This document shows positions 25,226 through 35,498 of a DNA stretch of 64,000 nucleotides, piece after piece; position 1 is the stretch's first letter, and each line of letters opens with the position of its first letter. Origin of the DNA: a virus; IMG/VR virus record IMGVR_UViG_3300014839_000005, positions 62,001 to 126,000 of that record; one strand, 5' to 3'. The notes below the pieces were generated by a model. The model saw only the letters and a list, made by a program, of their open reading frames with translations. It did no database searches and was not told the origin of the DNA. Made by a program: the position numbers and the translations under genes.

Positions 25226-26803
25226 ATGAGACTTACTATTGGAATGCCGGCTTATAAAAATTTTACTGAAGTCTGGTTCACAGTTCAGTCTTTACGACTT
25301 TATCAAGATTTAACAGATTGTGAGATTTTAATCGTTGATAATTTTGGCGATAAAGATTTAGAAAACTTTGCAAAAAATGATGGAAATGGAATAGTACGTT
25401 ATGAGAAATTTACTAATATCGTAGGTACAAGTGAGGTAAGAAATAAAGTATTTGATTTTGCAAAAGGTGAAATGGTGTTATGTATGGATTCTCATGTCAT
25501 GCTTAAGCCTGGTGCATTAAAAAATATTCCAGTAACAGATAATTTAATTCATGGTCCCTTATTATATGATAACACCAAAGGTTATACCTGCGAATGGAAA
25601 CCAATATGGCGTGATCATATGTGGGGAATATGGGGTGATTATCTCAATAAACTTCCCGAACAGCCATTTGAAATATGGGGGGCTGGTCTTGGAATATTCT
25701 TAGCAAAGAAAAATTCATGGCTTCGTTTTAATGAAAATTTCAGAGGTTTCGGTGGTGAAGAAGGTTACATTCATGAGAAATATCGAAAAGCCGGCAGAAA
25801 GGTAATGTGCTATCCCAATCTTGTCTGGATGCATTTATTTAAAAAACCAATACCTTATCCATTAAATATGATTGATAGGGTTAGAAATTATATCATAGGC
25901 TTCGAAGAACTTGGTCTTGATACTAAACCAATACAAACTCAATTTGATGCTAAAATGGTAGCAGATGCATATCAATTAATTAAGAGTTCAAAGGTTGTAG
26001 TAGAAAAACCTCTCAGTAATAAAATATCCTGCGTAATGACTACCTATCGAAGATTTACCTGTGTAGAACGTTCAATTGCTATGTTCTTAAATCAGGATTA
26101 TAAGGGTGAATCAGAACTTATTATTTATAATACTGATATTGAACATGCTTTAATTTTGGGAGATAATTTAAAAAATAAGAATATAAAAATATTCAATTGC
26201 GCTATTGATTCCGTAACTCATCAACCATATACAAATATCGGCGCTATTCGAAGAGATGCTGTGGCAAAGGCAACTGGTGGATATTATATATGCTGGGATG
26301 ATGACGATATCTTTCTTCCATGGAATAATAGACAGGGAATGGATGGTATACAAAGGTATAAAACAAAAGCTTTTAAACCAGAACGTTCATTTTTTGCTAG
26401 AAAAACAGGAGTTGAACTTGCTAAAAATACAATGGAAGCCAGTGTTATTGTTTCATTGAAAGAAGTAAATTTTGCAATGAAGACTGGCTCAGAACACTTG
26501 CTATGGTATACAAGATTAAGAGATATGGGACAATTAAAAGAAAATTCTACTGATTCAGTACCAGGATATTCTTTTAATTGGAGCGATCCTCCACAAGTAG
26601 CTGGACATAAACAAAGTGGACAAATTGATAATCCTAATAATTTTGAGAATCATAAATTACAATCTACAGATTTCGCAAAACGACCATTAGAACTTATAAA
26701 TCTAAACGGTATCTATCAACCATATTATGATTATTTTAAAACACATAAAGATCAATTCAATCCCGAATATTATAATAAGTATGTAGTTCCATATCTTAAA
26801 TAA
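25226..26803 (+). CDS. two-domain family 2 glycosyltransferase
   Basis: 525 aa with two GT-A domains. Domain 1 (1-250): IGMPAYKNFTE start, ILIVDNFGD, acidic site CMDSHVM. Domain 2 (about 265-525): SCVMTTYRRF start and WDDDD in YYICWDDDDIFLPW. Both have the N-terminal nucleotide-sugar pattern and metal-binding acidic cluster of GT2 enzymes, so the protein may add two sugars in turn or polymerise a disaccharide. The acceptor is unknown; nearby mucin-like virion proteins are candidates. Confidence 0.85.
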   Translation: MRLTIGMPAYKNFTEVWFTVQSLRLYQDLTDCEILIVDNFGDKDLENFAKNDGNGIVRYEKFTNIVGTSEVRNKVFDFAKGEMVLCMDSHVMLKPGALKNIPVTDNLIHGPLLYDNTKGYTCEWKPIWRDHMWGIWGDYLNKLPEQPFEIWGAGLGIFLAKKNSWLRFNENFRGFGGEEGYIHEKYRKAGRKVMCYPNLVWMHLFKKPIPYPLNMIDRVRNYIIGFEELGLDTKPIQTQFDAKMVADAYQLIKSSKVVVEKPLSNKISCVMTTYRRFTCVERSIAMFLNQDYKGESELIIYNTDIEHALILGDNLKNKNIKIFNCAIDSVTHQPYTNIGAIRRDAVAKATGGYYICWDDDDIFLPWNNRQGMDGIQRYKTKAFKPERSFFARKTGVELAKNTMEASVIVSLKEVNFAMKTGSEHLLWYTRLRDMGQLKENSTDSVPGYSFNWSDPPQVAGHKQSGQIDNPNNFENHKLQSTDFAKRPLELINLNGIYQPYYDYFKTHKDQFNPEYYNKYVVPYLK

Positions 26804-26815
26804 TGGAGGTAGTTA

Positions 26816-27388
26816 ATGGGCGATTTGACTAATAATATAAGTTATAAAGAATTAAGACCATTCGGAACTCCTGATACATGGAAACCCGCCTTTCCATTAC
26901 AAGAATTAATGATTAGAAATCTTGCTAAAAATATTCAAATTGTAATAGATAGAGTTGGTGGTCACGTTACTTTTTCAAGTGGAGTAAGAGAAGCGTCTGA
27001 TTATAATAGATTGGTTAAAGAAGGATATAATCCTTCTCCTAAATCAGATCATTTTTGTGGAAATATTGTTCCAGTTGACCCAATTCAACAGCCAGATAAC
27101 TATAAACAATTTGGCCCCTTTTATATGTTTGCTGTTGGGGCTGCTGATACAATCCCAACAATAATTATTAATGATTTTTTTAATGCTGCTGTTAATCTTA
27201 ATAAGATTGGAATAACTAATTTTGGGCAGGTAATACATGAGAAAGACCCTATAAAAAAAACAGAATGGGTTCATCTTTCAAATAATAAAAGTACATTTTT
27301 TTCTAAAGATATATGCAATATTGATCCTAAATCGCCATACTTATATACTATAGATGGCGGAAAAAGTTATAATGTATATAATGGATAA
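26816..27388 (+). CDS. peptidase M15-type protein (possible cell-wall peptidase)
   Basis: 190 aa behind GGAGGT. Zinc-ligand pattern of M15 D-Ala-D-Ala peptidases: SSGVREASDYN, then SDHFCGNIVPVD (His79, Asp88) and EWVHLS (His153). This fold cuts peptidoglycan cross-links or stem peptides in many phage lysins and tail-associated lysins. No signal peptide or wall-binding domain. Placement among virion genes suggests a structural peptidase rather than a late endolysin, but either is possible. Confidence 0.75.
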   Translation: MGDLTNNISYKELRPFGTPDTWKPAFPLQELMIRNLAKNIQIVIDRVGGHVTFSSGVREASDYNRLVKEGYNPSPKSDHFCGNIVPVDPIQQPDNYKQFGPFYMFAVGAADTIPTIIINDFFNAAVNLNKIGITNFGQVIHEKDPIKKTEWVHLSNNKSTFFSKDICNIDPKSPYLYTIDGGKSYNVYNG

Positions 27389-27401
27389 CTAAAGGAATTT
27401 T

Positions 27402-29162
27402 ATGACTGTAAGCATTAGTTCAATACTTGTTAATGGTCAAATGGCGGCTACAGTATTAGTTGGAGAACAAGCAACTATTACTGTCGTAGTTCATAGTAAT
27501 ATAGGTGGAATGCGATATGATTGGTGGAAAGAAAATGAACTAGATGAAAACAGCCCATCTTATTTAGGCGAAGGAGATCATAATGGCAATTACATTATTC
27601 CTTCGTGTACATTAGAAAATAATGGAGAATATTGGTGTGAAATTTCAGATACAGATGGGCCAGATGTGTCGAGCAATGTTACACTTCATGTTTTAAGTAC
27701 TACGACAACAACCAGCACAACGCCGGTTCCTACTACAACTGGACCTACTACCACAACCACGCCGGCACCAACTACGACTACTACGATAGCGCCGTCAACC
27801 AGCACGACTCCAGAACCGACAACCACTACTACACCAGCGCCGACTACGACCACAACTACTACTCGCGCTCCCACTGATTATTTAACAGCATATATAGAAA
27901 TTAATGGGCTTCAATCTATACAGCTCCCATATCAAGCAACTGCTACAATAATAGTTTATACTACTGGTGTGGTTGGTACATTAACTTATGATTTTTATAA
28001 ATTAACTGATGATTATGATGACCCTATTCAATCAGGCCCAAATAATACATACGTTATAAATTCATGTGGAGAAAATGATGTTGGAGATTATTATTGCATT
28101 GTAACAGATGATATGAATTCTACTGATAGAACTGATTGGAAATCTGTATTAGCAGGTTATGTTTATTTATTGGTTTATGGATATCCTACAACTACTACGA
28201 CAACCACAACGACCTCAACAACTACAACTACTTCTACAAGTACAACAGCGGCTCCTCAACCAGCAGAAGCTACTACGACAAGATATCCGCCTGTTACAAC
28301 GACAACACTTCCGCCAAGTACATTAACTAGTAAGATTTGTTTTTCTGAATTAGAGGTAATTAAAACTATAGAGAATTCTCATTATCTTGAATGGAATATA
28401 ATTCCTGATCCAACAATTCCAACTGAAGTAGTTGATGATTACAATTTCAGAATATGGTATAGTAGAAATCCAGAATTTGGATTTGTTGATTTAGGTGTTT
28501 TAATCGATGGAGCCATAGGCCCATTATCGTATACACATACAGAAATTCAATATGATTTCAGTCAAGACCATTATTATAAAATTGAATTAATTGCTAAAGC
28601 CGATTCTAATGCTTATAAATTTTCTGAAATGCAATTTATAGGAGAAAATTTTAATGGATTACATGATACAATGCGATATGCCGAATCATTATTATATGAA
28701 TATTATGATGGGGAGCCATCATATATAGTAAAAAAGAAAGTTACAGGAGCACACTGTCCAGAATGTTGGAGTACTTTTAGACAGCAAAGAATTAAGACAG
28801 TTTGCAATACTTGTCATGGTAGTGGTTTTGCTGATGGATATTATAGCGCCATTCTTGTACAAATGGCTTATGATGCTGATCCTAAACAATCAAAACTTGA
28901 AGAAACATCTGAAGATTTAACAGTAACTCTTCAAGCAAGAATATCAAATTATCCATTAATAAGAAATAAAGATATAATTATAAATAAAGATACAAGAAAA
29001 CGTTATATAGTTTTAAAAGTAAACGTAACAAAACTACCTAAATTAAGCGAAAATCATCATATATATTCTAAACAAAATTATGTTATAAGTCAAATATTAT
29101 GGCTTAAAGAATTAAATTCTTCTGATATTCAGTATAATATTAATGTGCCAGGTTTAGAATGA
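27402..29162 (+). CDS. Ig-like virion protein with Thr-rich linkers and zinc-knuckle domain
   Basis: 586 aa. Order: Ig-like beta domain (1-95; YWCEISD), Thr/Pro-rich linker (about 97-160), second Ig-like domain (about 163-255; DYYCIVTDD), second Thr-rich linker (about 262-306), then a C-terminal domain with a CPEC...CNTCHGSG zinc-knuckle (about 451-472). The C-terminal part likely anchors to the virion, with the Ig domains and linkers exposed. Ig-like domains are common on phage capsids and tails and bind cell-surface glycans weakly. A homing endonuclease gene overlaps its stop. Confidence 0.7.
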   Translation: MTVSISSILVNGQMAATVLVGEQATITVVVHSNIGGMRYDWWKENELDENSPSYLGEGDHNGNYIIPSCTLENNGEYWCEISDTDGPDVSSNVTLHVLSTTTTTSTTPVPTTTGPTTTTTPAPTTTTTIAPSTSTTPEPTTTTTPAPTTTTTTTRAPTDYLTAYIEINGLQSIQLPYQATATIIVYTTGVVGTLTYDFYKLTDDYDDPIQSGPNNTYVINSCGENDVGDYYCIVTDDMNSTDRTDWKSVLAGYVYLLVYGYPTTTTTTTTTSTTTTTSTSTTAAPQPAEATTTRYPPVTTTTLPPSTLTSKICFSELEVIKTIENSHYLEWNIIPDPTIPTEVVDDYNFRIWYSRNPEFGFVDLGVLIDGAIGPLSYTHTEIQYDFSQDHYYKIELIAKADSNAYKFSEMQFIGENFNGLHDTMRYAESLLYEYYDGEPSYIVKKKVTGAHCPECWSTFRQQRIKTVCNTCHGSGFADGYYSAILVQMAYDADPKQSKLEETSEDLTVTLQARISNYPLIRNKDIIINKDTRKRYIVLKVNVTKLPKLSENHHIYSKQNYVISQILWLKELNSSDIQYNINVPGLE

Positions 29163-29773
29163 AAACTTTTATTTACGCATTAATAGATCCTAAAAAACAA
29201 CAAGAATTTCATATTTATATTGGTAAAAGTAATAATCCATATTTAAGATATTATCAACATTTAAAAGATAAAAATCATACATATAAAACTTGTTGGATTA
29301 AATCATTATTAATAAACAAATTAGTTCCTGATATTCAAATATTAGAACAGTGTAATGTAAAAGATTGGGAAAATAAAGAAAAATCTTGGATTACTTTTTA
29401 TAAAAATTGTGGATATATAGTTGTTAATTCTACCGATGGTGGAGAAAGTGGCCCCTTTACTGAAGAACATCGAAAAAAAATTAGTGATAGTAAAAAAGGA
29501 CAATTACCATGGATTTCTGGAAAACATCATTCAAAAAAATCAAAAATTAAAATGAGTTTATCACACAAAAATCAAACTCCTTATTGGAGGGGTAAACATC
29601 TTAGTGAAGTAACAAAAAAGAAATTAAGAGATTTTAATAATGGAAAACATCTCTCTAAAAAAACTAAAAATAAAATTAGAAAAGCTAGATTAGGAAAACA
29701 TCATAATATAAAATCTATTCAAAAAATGAAAAAAATTAAATTACAATATTGGAAAAATCGTAAATCTAATTAG
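29159..29773 (+). CDS. GIY-YIG homing endonuclease with NUMOD3-like repeats
   Basis: 204 aa. N-terminal GIY-YIG nuclease (FIYALIDP, then HIYIGKSNNPYLRYYQH) followed by basic repeats of the NUMOD3 type (SEVTKKKLRDFNNGKH, SKKTKNKIRKARLGKH). Very AT-rich and Lys-rich. Its ATG overlaps the stop of the Ig-like gene (ATGA), so it is a free-standing homing gene between virion and glycan genes. Target site unknown. Confidence 0.85.
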   Translation: MKTFIYALIDPKKQQEFHIYIGKSNNPYLRYYQHLKDKNHTYKTCWIKSLLINKLVPDIQILEQCNVKDWENKEKSWITFYKNCGYIVVNSTDGGESGPFTEEHRKKISDSKKGQLPWISGKHHSKKSKIKMSLSHKNQTPYWRGKHLSEVTKKKLRDFNNGKHLSKKTKNKIRKARLGKHHNIKSIQKMKKIKLQYWKNRKSN

Positions 29774-29784
29774 GAGTTAATAGT

Positions 29785-30648
29785 ATGGTACAGACCAGTG
29801 TTATTATTCCTTCAAGGAATGAAATTTTCTTACAAAAAACTATTGATGATATCTTTGAAAAAGCCACAAAAGATATTGAAGTAATAGCAGTCCTTGATGG
29901 TTATTGGCCGAATCCCCCATTAAAAGATGTTAAGAATTTAACTCTTATCCATGTTACAGACGCACAAGGAATGAGGCCGGCAATTAATTCTGCTGCTAGA
30001 ATTGCCAATGGAAAATACTTAATGAAACTTGATGCTCATTGTATGCTTGATAAGGGCTTTGATGAGAAGATGGCCTCCAATTGCGATGTGGATTGGGTTT
30101 CAATACCTCGTAGATACAGTTTGGACGGCGAGGCATGGAAGATAGCTGAAACTGGAAGGCCACCCGTTGATGCTCATTATTTAACATATCCTTATTTAAA
30201 ACCAGAAGAAATCGGTATGCATGGAGATGTATGGAAAGAACGTGCCGCTAAAAATATTGATACTCCGATACTTGATGAGATGTCGTCTCAAGGCTCTTGC
30301 TGGTTTATGCATAAAGAATATTTCTGGAAATTCGGAGGAATGACTTGCGAAGGATATGGAAATTTTGTACAGGAAGCTCAGGAAATATGTAATAGAACAT
30401 GGCTTTCTGGAGGTAGAGTTATATGCAATAAAAACACATGGTATGCCCATCTTCATAAAGGTAAAAAGTATGGCAGAGGATATTATATCTCGAAACAAAA
30501 AATGGTTGATGGTGCAATTTTTTCAGCTGATTATTGGATGAATAATAAATGGCCAGGAAGAACTAAAGATATAGAATGGTTAATTGATAAATTCTGGCCT
30601 GTTCCAACGTGGCCTGAGAATTGGAAGGAGCTGCGTAAGCCAAAATGA
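29785..30648 (+). CDS. family 2 glycosyltransferase
   Basis: 287 aa after GGAGTT. SVIIPSRNE start, VIAVLDGYWP and a KLDAHCM acidic site are GT2 features. Close to the N-terminal half of the protein at 35499 (same VIAVLDGYWP and DAHC phrases), so the two are paralogs. C-terminal WPVPTWPENW recurs in that paralog as well. Ends overlapping the next gene. Confidence 0.85.
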   Translation: MVQTSVIIPSRNEIFLQKTIDDIFEKATKDIEVIAVLDGYWPNPPLKDVKNLTLIHVTDAQGMRPAINSAARIANGKYLMKLDAHCMLDKGFDEKMASNCDVDWVSIPRRYSLDGEAWKIAETGRPPVDAHYLTYPYLKPEEIGMHGDVWKERAAKNIDTPILDEMSSQGSCWFMHKEYFWKFGGMTCEGYGNFVQEAQEICNRTWLSGGRVICNKNTWYAHLHKGKKYGRGYYISKQKMVDGAIFSADYWMNNKWPGRTKDIEWLIDKFWPVPTWPENWKELRKPK

Positions 30649-31370
30649 TTAATGGAAGTAAAATTGGTATAGTAACTGGTGTTATGAATCGTCTAATTTA
30701 TCTTTCGCAATCTCTTCCAACATGGGTTAAATTAAAGGAAATCGATAAAATAGTAATAGTTGATTGGAATTCTGAAGAAGATATTATTCCATTAATAAAC
30801 AGTATAAATGACAGTAGAGTATATGTTGCACGAATTCCTAATCAACAATACTGGGATCCAGGAAGAGTATTTAATATAGGGACAAGATTTTCAGATACAG
30901 ATTTTGTTTTTATCACTGGTTGTGATATTAAAATAAACTATCCATGTTTTGATTCTATCAAACCGCTTCCAAGTAAAGAATTTTATATAAGATCAGATAA
31001 ATGGAAGGGGGCCCCTCATAAACTCAGGGGATTATATGGTACATGCATATTTCAAAAGAAAATGTGGATGGAAACTGGTGGATATATAGAAGAAAAAAAA
31101 TCATATGGATTAGAGGATTCAAATTTTTTTACAAGAGCCCAAGAATTTGGTTATACTCAAATTAAATGTTTAACAGCAAATCAAATAACACACATATCTC
31201 ATGGATATGATATAAGGCAAAAATATTATAAAGAAAAATATGATAATATTCAAGATGCAGTTCGTTTATCAGAACAACAACTGAATGAAATTGGAAAACA
31301 TAGAGGAATGAAAATAATGCATGGACTTGTTTATCATAATGGAGCGTGGAGTAACATTCAACCAATTTAA
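30645..31370 (+). CDS. glycosyltransferase (GT-A, galactosyltransferase-like)
   Basis: 241 aa, ATGA overlap with the previous gene. GIVTGVMNRLIYLSQSL start, IVIVDWNSEED, FITGCDIKI as the metal site, and GGYIEEKKSYGLEDSNF, which resembles the GGxxxxGxEDxDF acceptor segment of galactosyltransferases. Sugar and acceptor unknown. Confidence 0.75.
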   Translation: MINGSKIGIVTGVMNRLIYLSQSLPTWVKLKEIDKIVIVDWNSEEDIIPLINSINDSRVYVARIPNQQYWDPGRVFNIGTRFSDTDFVFITGCDIKINYPCFDSIKPLPSKEFYIRSDKWKGAPHKLRGLYGTCIFQKKMWMETGGYIEEKKSYGLEDSNFFTRAQEFGYTQIKCLTANQITHISHGYDIRQKYYKEKYDNIQDAVRLSEQQLNEIGKHRGMKIMHGLVYHNGAWSNIQPI

Positions 31371-31381
31371 GGGATGCTATC

Positions 31382-31987
31382 ATGGATACTGTAGAAAAAA
31401 TTTTAGGAAAATATGATAAATTGAATTATTCTGGAGAAATGCCAATACAGCTTTCAATTGATCGTGAAAATTTTTCTGAATTGTTTTGTGAACTTAATCT
31501 TAAAATTGGAGCAGAGATAGGTGTTGAACAAGGTGCTTTTTCGGAATCTTTATGTCAAAACAATCCCCATGTTAAACATTTTGCTATTGATCCATGGAAA
31601 GCTTATCATGGATATCGTGACCATGTTAATCAGGAAAAACTTAACAGATTTTTTGAAGCAACAAAAGAAAGACTTTTATCTAAATATGACTGCATAATAA
31701 TGAGGGAATTCAGTCTTGATATAGTCAAAACATTTAAAGATGAATCACTTGATTATATTTATATCGATGCAAATCATACCTTTCAAAATTTTACAAATGA
31801 TTTATGTGAATGGTCTAAAAAAGTAAGAGTTGGCGGAATAATATCAGGACATGATTATCATAAAGAGGGAACTCAGGTTAATAACCATGTATTTCAAGTA
31901 ATTAATGCTTATACTGATGCATATTTTATTAAACCTTGGTTTGTGACATCAGAACGTTCCAAATCATTCTTTTGGGTAAAACAATGA
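31382..31987 (+). CDS. class I SAM-dependent methyltransferase
   Basis: 201 aa. Glycine motif I GAEIGVEQGAFSE, an acidic FAIDPW strand end, and YIYIDANHTF then GGIISGHDY, as in TylF/Methyltransf_24-like enzymes. Located between glycosyltransferases, so a sugar O-methylation role is plausible. The stop overlaps the next ATG. Confidence 0.75.
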   Translation: MDTVEKILGKYDKLNYSGEMPIQLSIDRENFSELFCELNLKIGAEIGVEQGAFSESLCQNNPHVKHFAIDPWKAYHGYRDHVNQEKLNRFFEATKERLLSKYDCIIMREFSLDIVKTFKDESLDYIYIDANHTFQNFTNDLCEWSKKVRVGGIISGHDYHKEGTQVNNHVFQVINAYTDAYFIKPWFVTSERSKSFFWVKQ

Positions 31988-32634
31988 TACAATCAACAGT
32001 GGTTTATTATACTTCTAATACTGAAAATGAACAATTTGAAAAAAAGATAAGAGATGAAATTTGGAAAAATAAGGGTGAGCTATCACTTATTTCAGTATCA
32101 AGAAAACCTATTGATTTTGGAACGAATATATGTGTAGGTGAAATACCTTATTGTGATATGTCAGCATTTAAACAATTACTTATTGGATTAAAAGAAGTTA
32201 AAACAGAATTTGCTCATGCAGCAGAATCCGATGTTTTATATCCTCCAGAATATTTTTCATTTATTCCTCCAACAAATGATAACGTATACAGATATAAGAA
32301 TGTATGGGTATTCTGGGGATGGGTTGGAAATTTTCACAAAAATTTGTTTTGGAAAAAACAATATACAGAAGGTGCCCAGTGTTGTGGAACAGCATTTTGG
32401 ATTAAATCTCTGGAAAAGTTATTAAAATTACTTGAAACAAATAAAATAAGGGCAGAAGCGTTTCATACTTTTGATTTATTTAATTGGGTTGCACAAAATC
32501 CAGTTATTACTATAAAAACAGGACATAGTTTAAGAAATAGAACCAGCACATATAATATATCGACAGATACGCTCCCATATTGGGGAACTGCTACTGACCT
32601 TAGAAATAGATTGTGGGGAAACAATGAGATTTAA
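31984..32634 (+). CDS. glycan-island protein, YYT/KPI family, paralog A
   Basis: 216 aa from the ATG at 31984 that overlaps the previous stop; an upstream in-frame start at 31936 is unlikely. It shares with 33127-33822 and the C-terminal half of 35499-37118 the pattern YYT...SVS.KPI.FG.NI, a LIGLK.VKTE.. helix, an acidic ESDVLY/CEDDCLY/CEHDMIY site, and LPYWGTA at the end. The acidic site and fold pattern suggest a glycosyltransferase-like enzyme. Confidence 0.6.
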   Translation: MIQSTVVYYTSNTENEQFEKKIRDEIWKNKGELSLISVSRKPIDFGTNICVGEIPYCDMSAFKQLLIGLKEVKTEFAHAAESDVLYPPEYFSFIPPTNDNVYRYKNVWVFWGWVGNFHKNLFWKKQYTEGAQCCGTAFWIKSLEKLLKLLETNKIRAEAFHTFDLFNWVAQNPVITIKTGHSLRNRTSTYNISTDTLPYWGTATDLRNRLWGNNEI

Positions 32635-33124
32635 TATGGCCTGGGGTACACATATGCCTGTTCTGATTAATTTAACAAACAAAACAAGCGGTCCAATACT
32701 TGAATTAGGAACTGGTTTGTATAGTACTCCATATCTGCATTGGGCATGTTTTGATAAAAAAAGGACACTTGTATCATATGATAGCGAAGAAAAATATTTT
32801 AATCTTAGTACACAATATCGTTCTGATTTTCATGAAGTAAATTTTGTCACTAATTGGGATGAAATACCAATATCAGATAAAAAATGGGATATAGCTTTTA
32901 TAGATAATCATCCTGCTGAAAAAAGAAAAGATTTAGCATTAAAAGTAAAAGATTGTGCTCGTTTTATTATTCTTCATGATGCGTGGTGGAAAGAAGATTA
33001 TGCCTATCATTATAAGGAAATTTATCCATTATTTAAATATATTTATATCCATCCCGTTACAAGAAAAGGCCCATCAGCAATTTTAAGTAATTTCGAAAAT
33101 ACTGAAGTTTTTTATAAGAGTTAA
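32624..33124 (+). CDS. SAM methyltransferase-like protein
   Basis: 166 aa. Motif I ILELGTGLYSTPYL, an acidic strand end VSYDSEEKYF, and DIAFIDNHPAEKR near the position of motif II. Shorter than most class I enzymes but all core strands seem present. Starts 11 bases inside the previous gene. Substrate unknown; likely part of glycan modification. Confidence 0.65.
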   Translation: MRFNMAWGTHMPVLINLTNKTSGPILELGTGLYSTPYLHWACFDKKRTLVSYDSEEKYFNLSTQYRSDFHEVNFVTNWDEIPISDKKWDIAFIDNHPAEKRKDLALKVKDCARFIILHDAWWKEDYAYHYKEIYPLFKYIYIHPVTRKGPSAILSNFENTEVFYKS

Positions 33125-33126
33125 AT

Positions 33127-33822
33127 ATGAATGATATTACCATTGTTTATTATACTGCAAATTTTATCAATAGTTTTTCAGCTGAAGCTATTAGAAATCA
33201 ATTATTAATCGCAAAAGGTGATATACCGCTTATAAGTGTTTCTCAAAAACCTATTAATTTTGGTGAAAATATTTGTGTTGGAAATATAGGAAGATCACAA
33301 ATTAATATTTATAGACAAGTTCTTATTGGCGCAAAAGCTGTTAAAACAAAATATGTAGCCCTATGTGAAGATGATTGTCTTTACTCACCAAGTCATTTTA
33401 CTTGCTTCAGACCTAAAGATAATGAGTTTGCATATAATTGGAATCGCTGGGGACTTTATACATGGTCGAGGCCTCCTGTATTTTCAAATAAACATAGAAT
33501 TGTTTTAAGTAATTGTATTGCTCCTAAAGATTTAATAATTGAAACATCTGAGGAGCGATTTGCCAGATATCCAGATGAAAGTCAAATACCATTACATCAT
33601 TTTGCTGAATTTGGAAAATATGAGAAATGGATGAATATTACAAGAAGACCTGTTGTAATATTTGAATCTCCAGAACCAACTGTTATGTTTTCTCATCCTG
33701 AAGCATTAGGTTTTGCGGGTCTTGGAACAAGAAAGGGACTTGGCGGTGATCGTTGTTTTGAACTTCCATATTGGGGAACAGCAAAAGATGTTTTAAAAAA
33801 GTATTTTGGTATTGAGGTATAA
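33127..33822 (+). CDS. glycan-island protein, YYT/KPI family, paralog B
   Basis: 231 aa. Same family as 31984-32634: TIVYYTANF start, LISVSQKPINFGENICVG, CEDDCLYSPSHF acidic site and ELPYWGTAKDV at the end. The double-Asp site supports a glycosyltransferase-like role. Two bases after the previous stop. Confidence 0.6.
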   Translation: MNDITIVYYTANFINSFSAEAIRNQLLIAKGDIPLISVSQKPINFGENICVGNIGRSQINIYRQVLIGAKAVKTKYVALCEDDCLYSPSHFTCFRPKDNEFAYNWNRWGLYTWSRPPVFSNKHRIVLSNCIAPKDLIIETSEERFARYPDESQIPLHHFAEFGKYEKWMNITRRPVVIFESPEPTVMFSHPEALGFAGLGTRKGLGGDRCFELPYWGTAKDVLKKYFGIEV

Positions 33823-33827
33823 ATAAT

Positions 33828-34505
33828 ATGAAAATTGCAATTATAACAGCAAATTTAGGACATTTTGATCCTCCTTCTTATATTGTTCCTCAGATACCAA
33901 TAGAAAATGTTGAAATAGATATACATAGATTTGATGATAATAATTTTCCTCCAAGAATTAAAGCAATGACTCCAAGACTTCAAGCAAGAATTCCTAAAAT
34001 GTTTGGATATGATATGGTTCCAGGATATGATTATTATATATGGTTAGATGGATCTTTTTCAATTTTAAATGAACAAACTATTCAATGGTATTTATCGATA
34101 ATAGCATCAAAAGATATTGTCTTTTTTAAACATCCCACTCGTAATAATATTAAAAGTGAAGCGGACTTTATTAGAAAAAAAATTGAAGATAAAAATGAAT
34201 ATTTAACATCAAGATATTGGGGTGAATTAATTGATGACCAATTAGCTGCATGTAATAAACCAGGATATGAAGACGATCTTCTTCTTGCAACATGCTCTTT
34301 TATTTATAAAAACTGCGATAGCGTGAAAACTCTTTTAAAAGAATGGTGGATTCACACATCACGTTATCATATAGTAGATCAACTTTCAATTCCATTTCTT
34401 TTAAAAACATCAAATTGTAAATTTATGGTTATTGATGAAGATATTTATCATATTCCATATGTGACATATACTAGAAATCAAACTGCTCCATATAAAACAA
34501 AATAG
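33828..34505 (+). CDS. putative glycosyltransferase (DUF616/TOD1-like)
   Basis: 225 aa. IAIITANLGHFD start, RIPKMFGYDMVPGYDYYIWLDGSFSI with the acidic site, and a WWIHTSRYHIVDQLSIPFLL helix match DUF616-type enzymes by memory of the family. It lies between other glycan genes. Donor and acceptor unknown. Confidence 0.65.
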   Translation: MKIAIITANLGHFDPPSYIVPQIPIENVEIDIHRFDDNNFPPRIKAMTPRLQARIPKMFGYDMVPGYDYYIWLDGSFSILNEQTIQWYLSIIASKDIVFFKHPTRNNIKSEADFIRKKIEDKNEYLTSRYWGELIDDQLAACNKPGYEDDLLLATCSFIYKNCDSVKTLLKEWWIHTSRYHIVDQLSIPFLLKTSNCKFMVIDEDIYHIPYVTYTRNQTAPYKTK

Positions 34506-34513
34506 AGATAACA

Positions 34514-35479
34514 ATGCATCAATCAGAAACGATTCTTGTTACCGGCGCAGCTGGATTTATCGGCTATCATGTATCAAAACAACTCTGCCAACTTGGCCGT
34601 GTAGTTATCGGTGTTGATAATATTAATTCATATTATGATCCGTCATTAAAAAAAGCGCGTATTAAACAATTAAAAATATATGAGCATTTTCATTTTTATA
34701 AAATGGATATTTGTAATTATAAAAAATTATCTCATTTAGTAAAAAAATATAAAATTACAAAAATTTGCCATCTTGCTGGACAACCTGGAGTACATTATTC
34801 AATAACAAATCCTTTTGAATTTCAAATATCCAATAATGAAGGCTTTCTTAGTGTTATTGAGGTAGCTAGGAATAATAGAATAGGAAATTTTGTTTATGCA
34901 TCATCCTCGTCAGTATATGGATCAATGCCTAAAGATCCATCTATAGAAACTGAAAGAGTTGATGAACCAGTTTCTTTATATGCTGCAACAAAACGCTCTA
35001 ATGAATTAGTAGCATATTGTTATAGTCATTTATATGGACTTAATTGTAGTGGATTAAGATTCTTTACTGTATATGGACCATGGGGCCGTCCAGATATGGC
35101 ATTATTTATTTTTACAAAAGCAATTCTTAAAGGGGAACCTATTGAAGTTTATAATCATGGAAAAATGAAAAGAAATTTTACTTATATAGATGATATAGTA
35201 GATGGAGTTATACTTGCACTATTAAATCCATTACCATGTGAGATATATAATATTGGTAATAGTAAAAGTGAAGAACTAATGAATTTCATTACAGAAATAG
35301 AAAAAAGTTGTAATAAAAAAGCAATTATTAACTATAAATCTATGCAACTTGGAGATGTATTTGAAACTGTTGCTAATATTGAAAAATTGTCTAAATTAGG
35401 TTATTATCCAAGAGTAAATATTGATGTTGGAATTAAACAATTTGTTGAATGGTATAAAAAATATTATAAGATTTTTTAA
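34514..35479 (+). CDS. NAD-dependent epimerase, UDP-glucuronate 4-epimerase-like
   Basis: 321 aa extended SDR. NAD site TGAAGFIG (10-17), GVDNINSYYDPSLKKAR typical of UDP-glucuronate/UDP-galacturonate 4-epimerases, ASSSSVYG, and the catalytic YAATK. It would make an activated sugar for the neighbouring transferases. Having a donor-synthesis gene inside the island suggests the phage builds a specific glycan. Confidence 0.85.
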   Translation: MHQSETILVTGAAGFIGYHVSKQLCQLGRVVIGVDNINSYYDPSLKKARIKQLKIYEHFHFYKMDICNYKKLSHLVKKYKITKICHLAGQPGVHYSITNPFEFQISNNEGFLSVIEVARNNRIGNFVYASSSSVYGSMPKDPSIETERVDEPVSLYAATKRSNELVAYCYSHLYGLNCSGLRFFTVYGPWGRPDMALFIFTKAILKGEPIEVYNHGKMKRNFTYIDDIVDGVILALLNPLPCEIYNIGNSKSEELMNFITEIEKSCNKKAIINYKSMQLGDVFETVANIEKLSKLGYYPRVNIDVGIKQFVEWYKKYYKIF

Positions 35480-35498
35480 TTGAAAGGATGGCTACTTC